Origin: an uncultured Flavobacteriales bacterium
GTDB taxonomy: Bacteria; Bacteroidota; Bacteroidia; Flavobacteriales; Crocinitomicaceae
Assembly: GCA_946480815.1 (NCBI GenBank)
Contig: CAMLLB010000031.1
Coordinates: 1 to 42,165 of the forward strand
Reading direction: 5' to 3'
DNA: 42,165 nucleotides
The notes beneath the pieces are model-generated. The model had not been told where the DNA came from. It saw nothing but the letters and a program-made list of their open reading frames with translations, and did not search any database. Numbering within the stretch: the stretch's first letter is position 1; the number at the start of each line of letters is the position of its first letter. Positions 34,532 through 42,165 of the stretch are shown here, one piece after another. The translations under genes were made by a program, and so were the position numbers.

Positions 34532-36426
34532 AACAATTCGCTTTATCAACCCTGTTCCTATTATGCTTTATCAACGGAAGTCTGGCAGGTGACAAATACA
34601 TCTGGCCGGAATTTTCCAATCCGGTTATTCCTGATTCCTTAAAATCGGAAGATGCGATCTATTTTGAGAACCGTATTACCGTCGACTTTATGTTGGATTA
34701 CGAAACTTCCGTGGTCTATTTCAAACGTATTAAGTTGCTTTCCAAAAAGGGAGTAGAGGATTTCATCAATCATGACCTGTTTCAGTTCAACAGCGGAAGA
34801 ATAACACTCAAAAAAGCCCGCATTATCAAACCAGATAATTCAATTAAAGAACTGACGGACGAAAATATCATGGAAACATTCATCGACAACAAAAACAAGT
34901 ATGAATCCGAATACTACAAACGCATCCAGTTTATTTTTCCGAACCTGGAAGTGGGAGATGTCATTGATGTTGTTTACCAGATCGATTATAAAAGCTACAG
35001 CCTTTCACACTGCATTTACCTGGAAGACGATTTGTACTCACTAAACTCGCGTCTTTCCTTACGGAATTTCAGCAATTACGAACTGACTGTTTATCCTTCG
35101 AAAAACCTGAACAATTACGTAGTAAAGGACAAAGGAACTTCTCCTACTTTTTACTGGAATATCCAGGGAGTAAAAAAGAACTCTCAAAATGAATTCTCGG
35201 CTCATCCTGCAAATGCTTCCAAAGTTGCATATACCTTATGGAAACCAAATGAGACATTTTCCTATAACCTGGTTTATTCGGGTGATTACGACCGCTATCA
35301 TGTGAATACCGGTTTTAAAGACTTCACAGTCACTTTAGATGCAGAAGCTATCCTTGACAAGGAACTCGGTCCGCTGGAAAACCTCAATAAGATCATTCAC
35401 TTTTTTGAAACAGATTTCACCTGGGATGAGGACAGTAACAGGCCGGAAAGTATTAAGGCGAACGATTTATACAAAAAACGCATCATGGATCAGGAAATCT
35501 TCTTTCGCCTGATCCAGCAATACCTTGAGGAGCACAAACTAACCTATCACATTGGTTTCACCCGCAATTTGAACGAGGGAGTTTTCGAACACGGATTCGT
35601 GGCACTTTACCAATTGGATTACCGCTACCTGATCATTGAGAATACCGGAGGCGATGAACACTTTTTATTTGGCCCGACCAGTAAAAGCCGTTTTTATTAC
35701 ATCGATGAGATCCCGGCTTTTTGCGAAGGAAATCAATCCATTCTTTTCACCGGTGACAGGGACAAAGTTTCAACCAGTTCGGTACTGCTTCCTCAAAGTG
35801 ATTTCAACAACAACAAACATACGGCAACCATTGTTTTGAAAACAAATCACCTTTCCGACAGTACAATCAGCATCAATAGAAGGGATTCTTTCAGCGGACA
35901 GCAGTCAGTCCTCTTCCGGAATCCATCTACGGCACGTTTCTTTAAGAACATGAACGTATGCGATACAATCCTGAAACCAAGCGAGGTCAAGTATGTATAT
36001 CCGTATCCTGTAAACTTCAAACAGGAAGATACTGTGAGTACCTATTTTTCTAATTTCGATGACAAGCTGTATTCATTCAATGCTGAAAAACTGGTTCCGA
36101 ACTTCATATTCTTCAGTGGCGAGACAACAGAACCACTTGCTGATTACAGCATCATTCCTTTTAGCAAGCAGCAGAAGTATTCGATCTATATTGAATCCCC
36201 CAACACAATCAAAGTCGCGGATAAAGTAACCTCAGTGGTTAAATCAAATTCCGTTGGAACGGTAAAAACCGAAATCATACAAACAGATGCCAATAAAATT
36301 AAGATCAACTACGAGATTAAATTGGAAAAGCGCATTCTTTCGAATGAAACCGAAAGCGGCGAATACCAGGAACTTGTTAAAGAATGGGCAAACATCGTAA
36401 TTAAAAAATGGATAATTGAGAATTGA
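34528..36426 (+). CDS. DUF3857 protein with degenerate transglutaminase domain
   Basis: A 632-residue protein from the ATG at 34528 (MKQFALSTLFLLCFINGSLAG, signal peptide). Residues 35-220 are DUF3857 (YETSVVYFKRIKLLSKKGVE, ARIIKPDNSIKELT, FIFPNLEVGDVIDVVYQI). The following region aligns with the transglutaminase domain of the preceding protein, but the catalytic Cys position is replaced by KRIMDQE (Met320 region); a His remains at 355 (FEHGFVAL), and the Asp position is Glu (LIIENTGGD). It is thus probably a non-catalytic partner or a substrate-binding subunit. Start and stop overlap the neighbouring genes closely, which implies co-expression. Confidence 0.85.
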   Translation: MKQFALSTLFLLCFINGSLAGDKYIWPEFSNPVIPDSLKSEDAIYFENRITVDFMLDYETSVVYFKRIKLLSKKGVEDFINHDLFQFNSGRITLKKARIIKPDNSIKELTDENIMETFIDNKNKYESEYYKRIQFIFPNLEVGDVIDVVYQIDYKSYSLSHCIYLEDDLYSLNSRLSLRNFSNYELTVYPSKNLNNYVVKDKGTSPTFYWNIQGVKKNSQNEFSAHPANASKVAYTLWKPNETFSYNLVYSGDYDRYHVNTGFKDFTVTLDAEAILDKELGPLENLNKIIHFFETDFTWDEDSNRPESIKANDLYKKRIMDQEIFFRLIQQYLEEHKLTYHIGFTRNLNEGVFEHGFVALYQLDYRYLIIENTGGDEHFLFGPTSKSRFYYIDEIPAFCEGNQSILFTGDRDKVSTSSVLLPQSDFNNNKHTATIVLKTNHLSDSTISINRRDSFSGQQSVLFRNPSTARFFKNMNVCDTILKPSEVKYVYPYPVNFKQEDTVSTYFSNFDDKLYSFNAEKLVPNFIFFSGETTEPLADYSIIPFSKQQKYSIYIESPNTIKVADKVTSVVKSNSVGTVKTEIIQTDANKIKINYEIKLEKRILSNETESGEYQELVKEWANIVIKKWIIEN

Positions 36427-36458
36427 AAAGTTGTTTAAGAGAATCCATTTGACCATTT

Positions 36459-36478
36459 GAGCCTTCTCAGGCTTTTTT
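36459..36478 (+). terminator. terminator of the transglutaminase pair
   Basis: AGCCT-tctc-AGGCT followed by six T, 33 bp after the stop at 36426. Confidence 0.7.
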
Positions 36479-36508
36479 AGTACATTTAAGCATTAAAAAA
36501 CCAACAAA

Positions 36509-37237
36509 ATGAATCAAATTATCGACGATTACAGCTTTGACACAGCTGAAAAACAGGCAGCCGCAAGACAATTTTTTGCAAAGGTTTACGGGTTTATGTT
36601 CTTTGCATTGATCGTGTCGGGAGCTATTGCTTATCAATACGGGACTGAAGCGTTCTATTATACATACTTTGCTCATTTGACTCCAAAGGGATATCAACCG
36701 ACTGCTCTTTTCTATGTGGTTGTCTTTTCACCACTTGGAATTGCTTTGTTATTCCAGATGATGATTAACAGACTTTCCTTTGCGCTTTTATTTGGACTAT
36801 TTGCAATTTACAGTATTACAATAGGTTTTGCCCTTTCGACAATATTCATACAATATTCCTTAGGCTCCATCGCAGCTACTTTTGGTATTACGGCCATAAC
36901 ATTTGCTATTATGGCGATCATGGGGTTTATAACCAAGATTGATTTGACAAAAATGGGATCTATTTTATATATTGGATTCATAGGAATTATTATTTCTTCC
37001 ATCGTCAACTTCTTTCTAAAAAGTGATGCTTTTGAATACCTGATCTCTATTATCGGAGTAATTGTTTTCACCGGTCTAACCGCTTACCATATGCAGCAAT
37101 TGAAAAAATTTGCACACGACTCTGAAATTTCTGCAGATAACAAGAATAAATTGGCACTTTTGGGTGGATTTACCTTATATGTGCTATTTATAAATTTGTT
37201 CCTTTCTTTATTAAGTTTATTCGGTAGCAGAGACTGA
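36509..37237 (+). CDS. Bax inhibitor-1/YccA family membrane protein
   Basis: A 242-residue inner-membrane protein with seven predicted hydrophobic helices (FMFFALIVSGAIAYQYG, LFYVVVFSPLGIALLFQMMI, LLFGLFAIYSITIGFALSTI and later ones) and the family end GGFTLYVLFINLFLSLLSLF. The AYHMQQLKKFAHD segment before the last helix is conserved in Bacteroidota members. Bacterial members are linked to pH-dependent Ca2+ leak and stress, but the role in this organism is unknown. It has a terminator on each side, so it is probably monocistronic. Confidence 0.9.
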   Translation: MNQIIDDYSFDTAEKQAAARQFFAKVYGFMFFALIVSGAIAYQYGTEAFYYTYFAHLTPKGYQPTALFYVVVFSPLGIALLFQMMINRLSFALLFGLFAIYSITIGFALSTIFIQYSLGSIAATFGITAITFAIMAIMGFITKIDLTKMGSILYIGFIGIIISSIVNFFLKSDAFEYLISIIGVIVFTGLTAYHMQQLKKFAHDSEISADNKNKLALLGGFTLYVLFINLFLSLLSLFGSRD

Positions 37238-37262
37238 TTTCCGACATAACATTCTTTAAGTT

Positions 37263-37298
37263 AAAACCTGCTAAAATTCAAGTATAGCAGGTTTTTTT
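37263..37298 (+). terminator. terminator of the Bax-inhibitor-1 gene
   Basis: AAAACCTGCTA and TAGCAGGTTTT arms with a loop of about 11 bases and a run of seven T. Confidence 0.8.
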
Positions 37299-37333
37299 GT
37301 CCTTAAATTTGAGGTAAAATATAATATAAATTG

Positions 37334-38044
37334 ATGATACCTTTAGGACCTGCAATGCTCATCGGTTTAGTCTTTATGGGAATTGGACTAATTGTGAGCT
37401 GGCGTTTAAAAAGCAAATTCCAGGAGTTCAGCAAAATTCCCTCTCAAAGCCGTTTAAGCGGTCGCGAAGTGGCTGAGCGCATGCTTCGTGATTATCATAT
37501 TTACGACGTAAGAGTAACTTGTATTCCGGGACAATTAACCGATCATTACAATCCCGGGAATAAAACCGTAAACCTTTCGGAAGAAGTTTATCACGGTACA
37601 AATGCTGCTTCGGCGGCAATTGCTGCACATGAATGCGGACACGCTGTTCAGCATGCAAAGGCTTACGCTCCCTTACAGTGGCGTTCCAAACTCGTTCCTT
37701 TGCAACATGCTTCAGGCTTGTTCTTAAACATCCTGATGATGCTGACATTCATCGGTGGTGCCGTATTATTTGAATCTTTTCCGATTAAATGGGTACTGTG
37801 GGCGATTGTGATTGCATATGGAGTCATCGCATTATTCAGCCTGGTAACACTTCCTGTGGAATTTGATGCTTCCAAAAGAGCACTCAACTGGATCGAACAT
37901 TCGGGAACAGCAACAAAAGTGGAATACGAACGCTCGAAAAAAGCACTGAACCTGGCCGCTTCTACCTATGTGGTAGCCGCACTCGGAGCAATCGTAACCA
38001 TGTTTTATTATATTTTGAGATTAATTGGAGTAAACAACGATTAA
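37334..38044 (+). CDS. membrane zinc metallopeptidase, YugP-like family
   Basis: A 236-residue protein starting at the ATG at 37334 (MIPLGPAMLIGLVFMGIGLI, first transmembrane helix); the frame also opens at an upstream TTG. It carries the zinc motif HECGHAVQHAKAY (HExxH with an extra His) at about residues 99-111, then three further hydrophobic helices. Segments such as LSGREVAERMLRDYHIYDVR and GQLTDHYNPGNKTVNLSEEVYHG match the putative neutral zinc metallopeptidase family. The substrate is unknown; a quality-control role in the membrane is only a guess. The ATGs at 38097 and 38046 follow directly. Confidence 0.9.
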   Translation: MIPLGPAMLIGLVFMGIGLIVSWRLKSKFQEFSKIPSQSRLSGREVAERMLRDYHIYDVRVTCIPGQLTDHYNPGNKTVNLSEEVYHGTNAASAAIAAHECGHAVQHAKAYAPLQWRSKLVPLQHASGLFLNILMMLTFIGGAVLFESFPIKWVLWAIVIAYGVIALFSLVTLPVEFDASKRALNWIEHSGTATKVEYERSKKALNLAASTYVVAALGAIVTMFYYILRLIGVNND

Positions 38045-38071
38045 TTTGCTTCCTCTTTTGAAACAAAATCT

Positions 38072-38079
38072 TAAATTTG
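38072..38079 (+). promoter_or_regulatory. -7 promoter box (TAAATTTG)
   Basis: Full TAnnTTTG match 17 bases before the ATG at 38097 and after the upstream frame's start at 38046. It supports 38097 as the true start of the small membrane protein gene. Confidence 0.5.
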
Positions 38080-38096
38080 AAAAAAAAATTGAAGTT

Positions 38097-38237
38097 ATGT
38101 CAGAGCATCATACAGAACATCATTCAGATCACCACGATAAGAATGATACTTTCTTCGAAAGTTCAACAGTAGGAATTGGATTTGTGTATACTGTGATCCT
38201 TTTAGCAATTATCGGATCTATTTACGCATTCGGATAG
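38097..38237 (+). CDS. 46-residue His-rich single-helix membrane protein
   Basis: The ORF from 38097 encodes a 46-residue protein: a very His-rich, acidic N-terminus (SEHHTEHHSDHHDKND, eight... seven or more His) and one hydrophobic helix (VGIGFVYTVILLAIIGSIYA). A longer frame from 38046 adds 17 residues upstream of the promoter box. It is followed at once by a terminator, so it looks like a real independent gene. The His cluster could bind metal ions on one side of the membrane. No family is recognised. Confidence 0.7.
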   Translation: MSEHHTEHHSDHHDKNDTFFESSTVGIGFVYTVILLAIIGSIYAFG

Positions 38238-38243
38238 TATATG

Positions 38244-38273
38244 AGTCTCCCGAAATTTCGGGGGACTTTTTTA
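38244..38273 (+). terminator. terminator of the small membrane protein gene
   Basis: AGTCTCCCGAAA and TTTCGGGGGACT arms with no loop to speak of, followed by six T. Confidence 0.8.
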
Positions 38274-38292
38274 TTTCACTGAATATGACCTT

Positions 38293-39825
38293 ATGCCATT
38301 CAATTCAATTTTTGCATGGGTAATCAGGAAACGCTTGCACCAGATCGAGCTTTTCCGCAAATATCCTCAGGATGTTCAGAACGAACTCTTTGAAAAATTG
38401 ATTGAACACGGAGCCCAAACCGTCTATGGCAAACAATACCAGTTTCATCAGATCCATTCCTATTCCGACTTTAAGGAATTAGTGCCACTGAACAATTACG
38501 AATCCATGAAACCATGGATTGATCGCCTGATGGAGGGAGAACAGTACCTGCTTTGGTCGCAGGAAACCAAATGGTTTGCAAAAAGTTCCGGAACCACTTC
38601 CGAACGAAGTAAATTCATTCCCGTTACCCGTGAGTCACTCGAAGATTGCCATTACAAAGGCGGAAAAGACCTGCTTGCCCTGTATTACGAGAATTTCCCC
38701 AACAGGAAGCTTTACAACGGCAAACATTTGATTGTGGGAGGAAGTGCCCAGGTGCTCCCGGTTGCCGATGATGCGTACCAGGGAGACCTTTCGGCAATCA
38801 TTTTGAAGAATTTACCCTGGTGGGCCGAACTCCGGAGAACTCCTTCCAAAGAAATTGCCTTAATGACAGAATGGGAAGAGAAAATTGAACGCATGGCAAG
38901 AAGTACGATCGAGGAAGACGTGTATATTATTGCCGGTGTTCCAAGCTGGACAATGGTATTGGCACGAAAAGTACTGGAGATTACAGGAAAATCGAACCTG
39001 CGGGAAGTGTGGCCGAACCTGGAACTTTTCATGCACGGCGGTGTAGGTTTTGAGCCATACAGGGAAACATTCAGGGAACTTATCCCGTTTGACGACATGC
39101 ATTACGTGGAAACCTATAACGCTTCGGAAGGATTTTTCGGGATCCAGGACGTGGATGGCTCCAATGAACTGTTATTGATGCTTGACTACGGGATTTTTTA
39201 TGAATTCATTCCCATGCATGCTTTTGAGGATACGGATTCCAAAGTCATTTACAAACTCGATGAGGTAAAGATCGGTGAAGAGTATGCACTCGTTATTTCT
39301 ACCAATGCCGGATTGTGGAGATATATCGTGGGAGATACGATTCGTTTCACATCCACATCTCCCTATCGTTTTAAACTTTCCGGAAGGACCAAACATTTCA
39401 TCAATTCAGTTGGGGAAGAAGTAATTGTAAACAACGCCGATCATGCAATTGCACAAGCTTGTTCCAAAACCAATGCACTCATTCGTGACTACACGGTTGC
39501 ACCGATCTATATGGATGGAAAAACGCAGGGAAAACACGAATGGCTGATTGAATTTGATCGCGAACCTGATGATATCAATCGCTTCATGTTCCTTTTGGAC
39601 GAATCACTTCGTGCCATTAATTCGGACTACGACGCCAAGCGTACCAAAAACCTTGCCCTGGGGAAACCCCTGCTGCATGTTTTAAAATCAGGAAGTTTTG
39701 ATGCCTGGTTGCAAAAAAAAGGTAAATTAGGTGGACAACACAAGGTGCCCCGCTTGATGAATTCCCGTGAAATCGTGGAACAGATCTTGCAGGAAGCCGA
39801 GTTCGAAACCATTGAATATGTATAA
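38293..39825 (+). CDS. GH3 auxin-responsive promoter family protein (acyl-adenylate/amide synthetase-like)
   Basis: A 510-residue protein of the GH3 superfamily, common in Bacteroidota and related to plant acyl-amido synthetases. Seen signatures are WFAKSSGTTSERSKFIPVT (the P-loop-like ATP/AMP motif), VETYNASEGFFGIQD, LVISTNAGLWRYIVGDTIRF and KLSGRTKHFINSVGEEV. Such proteins are predicted to adenylate a carboxylate and join it to an amine, but the substrate of bacterial members is unknown. It has its own ATG after a terminator and overlaps the next gene by 8 bases. Confidence 0.9.
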   Translation: MPFNSIFAWVIRKRLHQIELFRKYPQDVQNELFEKLIEHGAQTVYGKQYQFHQIHSYSDFKELVPLNNYESMKPWIDRLMEGEQYLLWSQETKWFAKSSGTTSERSKFIPVTRESLEDCHYKGGKDLLALYYENFPNRKLYNGKHLIVGGSAQVLPVADDAYQGDLSAIILKNLPWWAELRRTPSKEIALMTEWEEKIERMARSTIEEDVYIIAGVPSWTMVLARKVLEITGKSNLREVWPNLELFMHGGVGFEPYRETFRELIPFDDMHYVETYNASEGFFGIQDVDGSNELLLMLDYGIFYEFIPMHAFEDTDSKVIYKLDEVKIGEEYALVISTNAGLWRYIVGDTIRFTSTSPYRFKLSGRTKHFINSVGEEVIVNNADHAIAQACSKTNALIRDYTVAPIYMDGKTQGKHEWLIEFDREPDDINRFMFLLDESLRAINSDYDAKRTKNLALGKPLLHVLKSGSFDAWLQKKGKLGGQHKVPRLMNSREIVEQILQEAEFETIEYV

Positions 39826-40639
39826 GTCCCTCTTTTTATTGACCATTCTGGCACTTCCCTGTTTGGGTTTTGGCCAGCAGTCATGGAAAGAACTCTGGCA
39901 CCTGGAATTGGATTCCACAGCAATCTGGGACATCGACCCGATCCATCAAAGCATCATCTATCAGAACCAAAATATCCAGAAACGTGATGCAAAGGGTCAG
40001 ATCATGTTGCAGGAAAGTTTCAAATCACTTGGAAACATCCAAAAAATAGATGCTCAAAACCCGTTGAAGATTGCACTTTTTTCGGAAGACCAGCAGAGCA
40101 TTTGCTTTTTGGATAATGCACTGGCTTTGCAAGGTGATTGCATTTATTTAAGTGATCTGAATGTGAGTCTTGCGGCAAGTATGAGTGCATCCATTCAGAC
40201 AGACCGGATTTGGGTTTATGACGAGCCGAATTCAAAAATAGAACTGATCACACTTCGAAGCGGACAAGGACAACAGGTCCAAAACGTAAAAGGCTTGCTG
40301 AACATGAAATCCATTGTCAATATGCAGGAAATAGACAATCGCCTGTATTTGTTCGATGAAGAAAACCAAGTTGCCTGGTTTGACCAATTCGGGAATTTCA
40401 TGGATGTTGCAACACTTCCTCCCAACAAACCCATCTACCCGATCCAGGATTACTTTTTGATTGCAGACGGAAAAACGATCCTGGCAGTGAACATTGATGC
40501 AGAACCTGTTTCTACCTTTTTTTTGGGTGAAACAGTGCTCGATTCCCCTATTTTGAAAATGGAAGTTTCAGGAGAGAGGTTGTACATCCAGACAAAGAAG
40601 ATGCTTTATTGTTATCAAATTTTACCGGCAACCAATTGA
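39818..40639 (+). CDS. secreted protein of unknown function
   Basis: From the ATG at 39818 (a signal peptide MYKSLFLLTILALPCLGFGQ) the product has 273 residues; the frame opens at 39767 inside the GH3 gene, but that N-terminus is not plausible. The rest is beta-rich with regularly spaced strand pairs (IKIALFSEDQQSICFLD, RIWVYDEPNSKIELITL, NRLYLFDEENQVAWFDQFG), possibly a partial beta propeller of about 5 units. It starts 8 bases inside the GH3 gene, so the two are coupled. No catalytic residues are visible. Confidence 0.75.
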   Translation: MYKSLFLLTILALPCLGFGQQSWKELWHLELDSTAIWDIDPIHQSIIYQNQNIQKRDAKGQIMLQESFKSLGNIQKIDAQNPLKIALFSEDQQSICFLDNALALQGDCIYLSDLNVSLAASMSASIQTDRIWVYDEPNSKIELITLRSGQGQQVQNVKGLLNMKSIVNMQEIDNRLYLFDEENQVAWFDQFGNFMDVATLPPNKPIYPIQDYFLIADGKTILAVNIDAEPVSTFFLGETVLDSPILKMEVSGERLYIQTKKMLYCYQILPATN

Positions 40640-40655
40640 AAATATAAAATTGAAA

Positions 40656-40687
40656 CAGCAGGAGCGAAAAATTTTTCGCACCTACTG
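40656..40687. repeat. palindromic intergenic repeat, family A copy 3
   Basis: CAGcAGGaGCGAAAAATTTTTCGCaCCTaCTG is a 32-base palindrome with two mismatched pairs, split here by case. It shares CAGTAGG.GCGA / TCGC.CCTACTG with 4444-4484 and 5343-5384. It lies 17 bp after the stop of the secreted protein and could end its transcript. Confidence 0.7.
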
Positions 40688-40816
40688 GAAATTCGGTTAA
40701 AGCTGCCATCTACCAACTCAATTCGGCTAATCACACAGCAGTAATTATTTTTTGAACAAAGGACCATTTATGTAGCCATATTTTGTAATTTAGTCAGCCC
40801 GAAAAACTCATAAATT

Positions 40817-41431
40817 ATGCATATTGCAGTAGCTGGAAATATAGGTTCTGGAAAGACAACCCTGACACAAATGTTGGCAAAACATTATAACTGGGAAACT
40901 CATTTTGAGGATGTTGAATTAAATCCGTACCTGAATGATTTCTATGAAGATATGCAACGTTGGTCTTTCAATCTGCAGATTTACTATTTGAATTCCCGTT
41001 TCACACAGATCCAGGAAATTAAGAACAGTACAACACATGTAATCCAGGACCGGACAATTTATGAGGATGCGTTCATTTTTGCTCCTAATCTTCACTCCAT
41101 GGGATTGATGACCACCCGTGATTTTGAAAATTACTTTTCATTGTTCAACCTGATGGATTCATTTGTTTCTGCGCCGGATTTATTGATTTACTTAAGAGCT
41201 TCTGTCCCGACACTGGTAAATCAGATCCAGCAACGCGGAAGAGAATACGAAGAAAGTATCCGTTTGGATTATTTAAAGCGGTTAAATGAGCGTTATGAGG
41301 CCTGGATTTCCACTTATGACAGCGGGAAATTATTAATCATTGATATAGATAACAACCGTTTTCCTGAAAACCAGGAAGATTTAGGAAAGATTATCCAATC
41401 AATCGATGCAGAAATAAACGGTTTATTCTAA
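40817..41431 (+). CDS. deoxynucleoside kinase
   Basis: A 204-residue kinase of the dNK/dCK/dGK fold that phosphorylates deoxynucleosides for salvage. The P loop is GNIGSGKTT (residues 7-15), the base-binding and catalytic region has EDVELNPYLNDFYEDMQRW and QDRTIYEDAF, and the lid region has QRGREYEESIRLDYLKRLNERY. These match Bacteroidota deoxyadenosine/deoxyguanosine kinases; substrate choice is not decided by sequence. Its stop codon overlaps the stop of the convergent HEAT-like gene by 9 bases. Confidence 0.92.
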   Translation: MHIAVAGNIGSGKTTLTQMLAKHYNWETHFEDVELNPYLNDFYEDMQRWSFNLQIYYLNSRFTQIQEIKNSTTHVIQDRTIYEDAFIFAPNLHSMGLMTTRDFENYFSLFNLMDSFVSAPDLLIYLRASVPTLVNQIQQRGREYEESIRLDYLKRLNERYEAWISTYDSGKLLIIDIDNNRFPENQEDLGKIIQSIDAEINGLF

Positions 41432-42001
41432 GAATAGATCATCTGTTCCCTCCAACTCGGAGAAATCTTTTAAAAGCATTGCCAAATCCGTTAGGATCGC
41501 ATCTTTTTGGTCGTTGCGGTTTTCGGTTTGCCCGAAATATTCGGTTAGCAATAACTGCGATTCCAGGATAGCCGATTCAGGCGCAACTGTTTCAAAGTTC
41601 TCAATCAGTGTAATTACTTCCAGGGCATCCAAAAAGTCGCCTTCAATTCCAAACAATACGAAATCTGCCAGGTAATCCGAAAAGTCCAATTTGGAATTCC
41701 AGAATGCACTCGTCAATTTCCTTCTCAAATGGGCATTCTGCGGAGCATTAAAGGCATCCATCAACGGTTCAACTGCAGAAGTGTCTTTCAAACTTTGGAA
41801 CAGGTCAATCACCAGGGCTTCGTTTTCTTTCGACAAACCGGATCTCCATACTTCGATGATCGGTTCAATAACCGTTGCATGACCATGAACAGCAAAGGCT
41901 TTTATTGCACCCGCAATCTTTAACTCATCTTTGCTTTGCAAATCACTTAGAAGTGTATTGATCTTTAACTTTTCCTGTTTATTCAAATTGCTTTTCGACA
42001 C
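41423..42001 (-). CDS. HEAT-repeat-like protein
   Basis: A 192-residue all-helical protein starting with GTG (VSKSNLNKQEKLKINTLL), with several helix pairs resembling HEAT repeats (KIAGAIKAFAVHGHATVIEP, NEALVIDLFQSLKDTSAVEP, HLRRKLTSAFWNSKLDFSDY). The C-terminus is acidic (ELEGTDDLFLE). No signal peptide, so cytoplasmic. It probably mediates protein contacts; the partner is unknown. Its 3' end overlaps the deoxynucleoside kinase gene tail to tail. Confidence 0.8.
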   Translation of the reverse strand: MSKSNLNKQEKLKINTLLSDLQSKDELKIAGAIKAFAVHGHATVIEPIIEVWRSGLSKENEALVIDLFQSLKDTSAVEPLMDAFNAPQNAHLRRKLTSAFWNSKLDFSDYLADFVLFGIEGDFLDALEVITLIENFETVAPESAILESQLLLTEYFGQTENRNDQKDAILTDLAMLLKDFSELEGTDDLFLE

Positions 42002-42017
42002 CTGATTATTTTTTTTA

Positions 42018-42025
42018 CAAAAGTA
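42018..42025 (-). promoter_or_regulatory. -7 promoter box of the HEAT-like gene (TACTTTTG)
   Basis: Full TAnnTTTG match on the minus strand, 16 bases before the GTG start at 42001. Just upstream (42029-42057) is a short direct repeat, AAAGGTAAAAGTC twice. Confidence 0.5.
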
Positions 42026-42146
42026 AGTGAAAAGGTAAAAGTCGAAAGGTAAAAGTCAAAAGAAATTCCATTTTGCTCCTGTTACCCAAAACACTTTTCA
42101 TTTTTACCTTCCCGCTTTTCAATTCTCCGGAATTATTTCCGCACTA

Positions 42147-42164
42147 ATCCGTCAGCTGACGGAT
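42147..42164. repeat. perfect 18-bp palindrome at the window end
   Basis: ATCCGTCAGCTGACGGAT is fully self-complementary and has no loop. It may be one end of a larger palindromic repeat or an operator; the window ends one base later, so its context is not visible. Confidence 0.5.
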
Positions 42165-42165
42165 C

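Noticed and set aside
42029..42057. Two tandem AAAGGTAAAAGTC units upstream of the HEAT-like gene
   Set aside because: Too short and too few to call a regulatory iteron; noted only as simple sequence.
1..42165. tRNA, rRNA, riboswitch and CRISPR signals
   Set aside because: I scanned for T-loop-like GGTTCRAATCC strings, repeated spaced direct repeats and known leader motifs near folE and the ribosomal operon and found none I could support; a covariance-model search would be needed to exclude weak matches.

Overview
The window looks like chromosomal DNA from a member of the Bacteroidota, most likely order Flavobacteriales and possibly close to Fluviicola/Crocinitomicaceae. The evidence is: no Shine-Dalgarno-like sites in front of genes; repeated matches to the Bacteroidota promoter box TAnnTTTG at gene starts (3673, 4416, 4491, 16438, 17976, 25545, 27568, 29059, 31694, 38072, 42018); type IX secretion C-terminal sorting domains; DUF1573 proteins; a TonB/MORN protein; and the compact rpsF-rpsR-rplI order. 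The genus is an inference. No rRNA, tRNA, CRISPR array or transposase gene was seen.

Layout. 1-831 (-) is the 5' end of a DNA polymerase III alpha gene whose product begins with a DnaQ-type proofreading exonuclease. 1006-2422 (-) holds three DUF1573 paralogues. 2513-4392 (-) holds a lipoprotein, peptide deformylase (def) and the YqgF/RuvX nuclease; a 264-bp element with terminal inverted repeats separates the last two. dapD (4515-5324) reads the other way and has a palindromic repeat of one family on each side. 5426-6911 has a barrel-like protein with a heptad-repeat tail, a possible 27-codon ORF and a small lipoprotein.

7111-16219 holds two aconitases on the minus strand (AcnA-type and AcnB-type). 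Between them are a secreted metalloprotease, a second copy of the acnB 3' end with its terminator, a decayed coding remnant, and an AT-rich gene for a caspase/CHAT-like protein. This insert is the clearest accessory region in the window and the best candidate for an undescribed defence or cell-death function. 16460-19155 has a secreted protein and the ribosomal operon rpsF-rpsR-rplI.

19209-25536 holds a TlpA-like thioredoxin beside a Cys-rich lipoprotein, a peroxiredoxin coupled to a YCII-domain lipoprotein, an SRPBCC protein, and a TPR histidine kinase with its LytTR regulator. 25751-29040 has two unknown proteins, a TonB-like protein, a YaeR-like VOC protein and the heptose epimerase RfaD/HldD. 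29130-31637 is a delta-60 repeat protein with a sorting domain. 31720-32830 pairs a eukaryote-like 6-pyruvoyltetrahydropterin synthase with GTP cyclohydrolase I. 32864-36426 pairs an intact transglutaminase-like protein with a DUF3857 protein that lacks the catalytic cysteine. 36509-42001 has a Bax-inhibitor-1 protein, a membrane zinc peptidase, a tiny His-rich membrane protein, a GH3-family enzyme overlapping a secreted protein gene, a deoxynucleoside kinase, and a HEAT-like protein whose stop codon overlaps that of the kinase.

Most of the window is ordinary housekeeping sequence. The points of real interest are the acnB-tail/caspase-like insert, the active/inactive transglutaminase pair, the PTPS-folE pair, the exonuclease-polymerase fusion, and several families of palindromic repeats.
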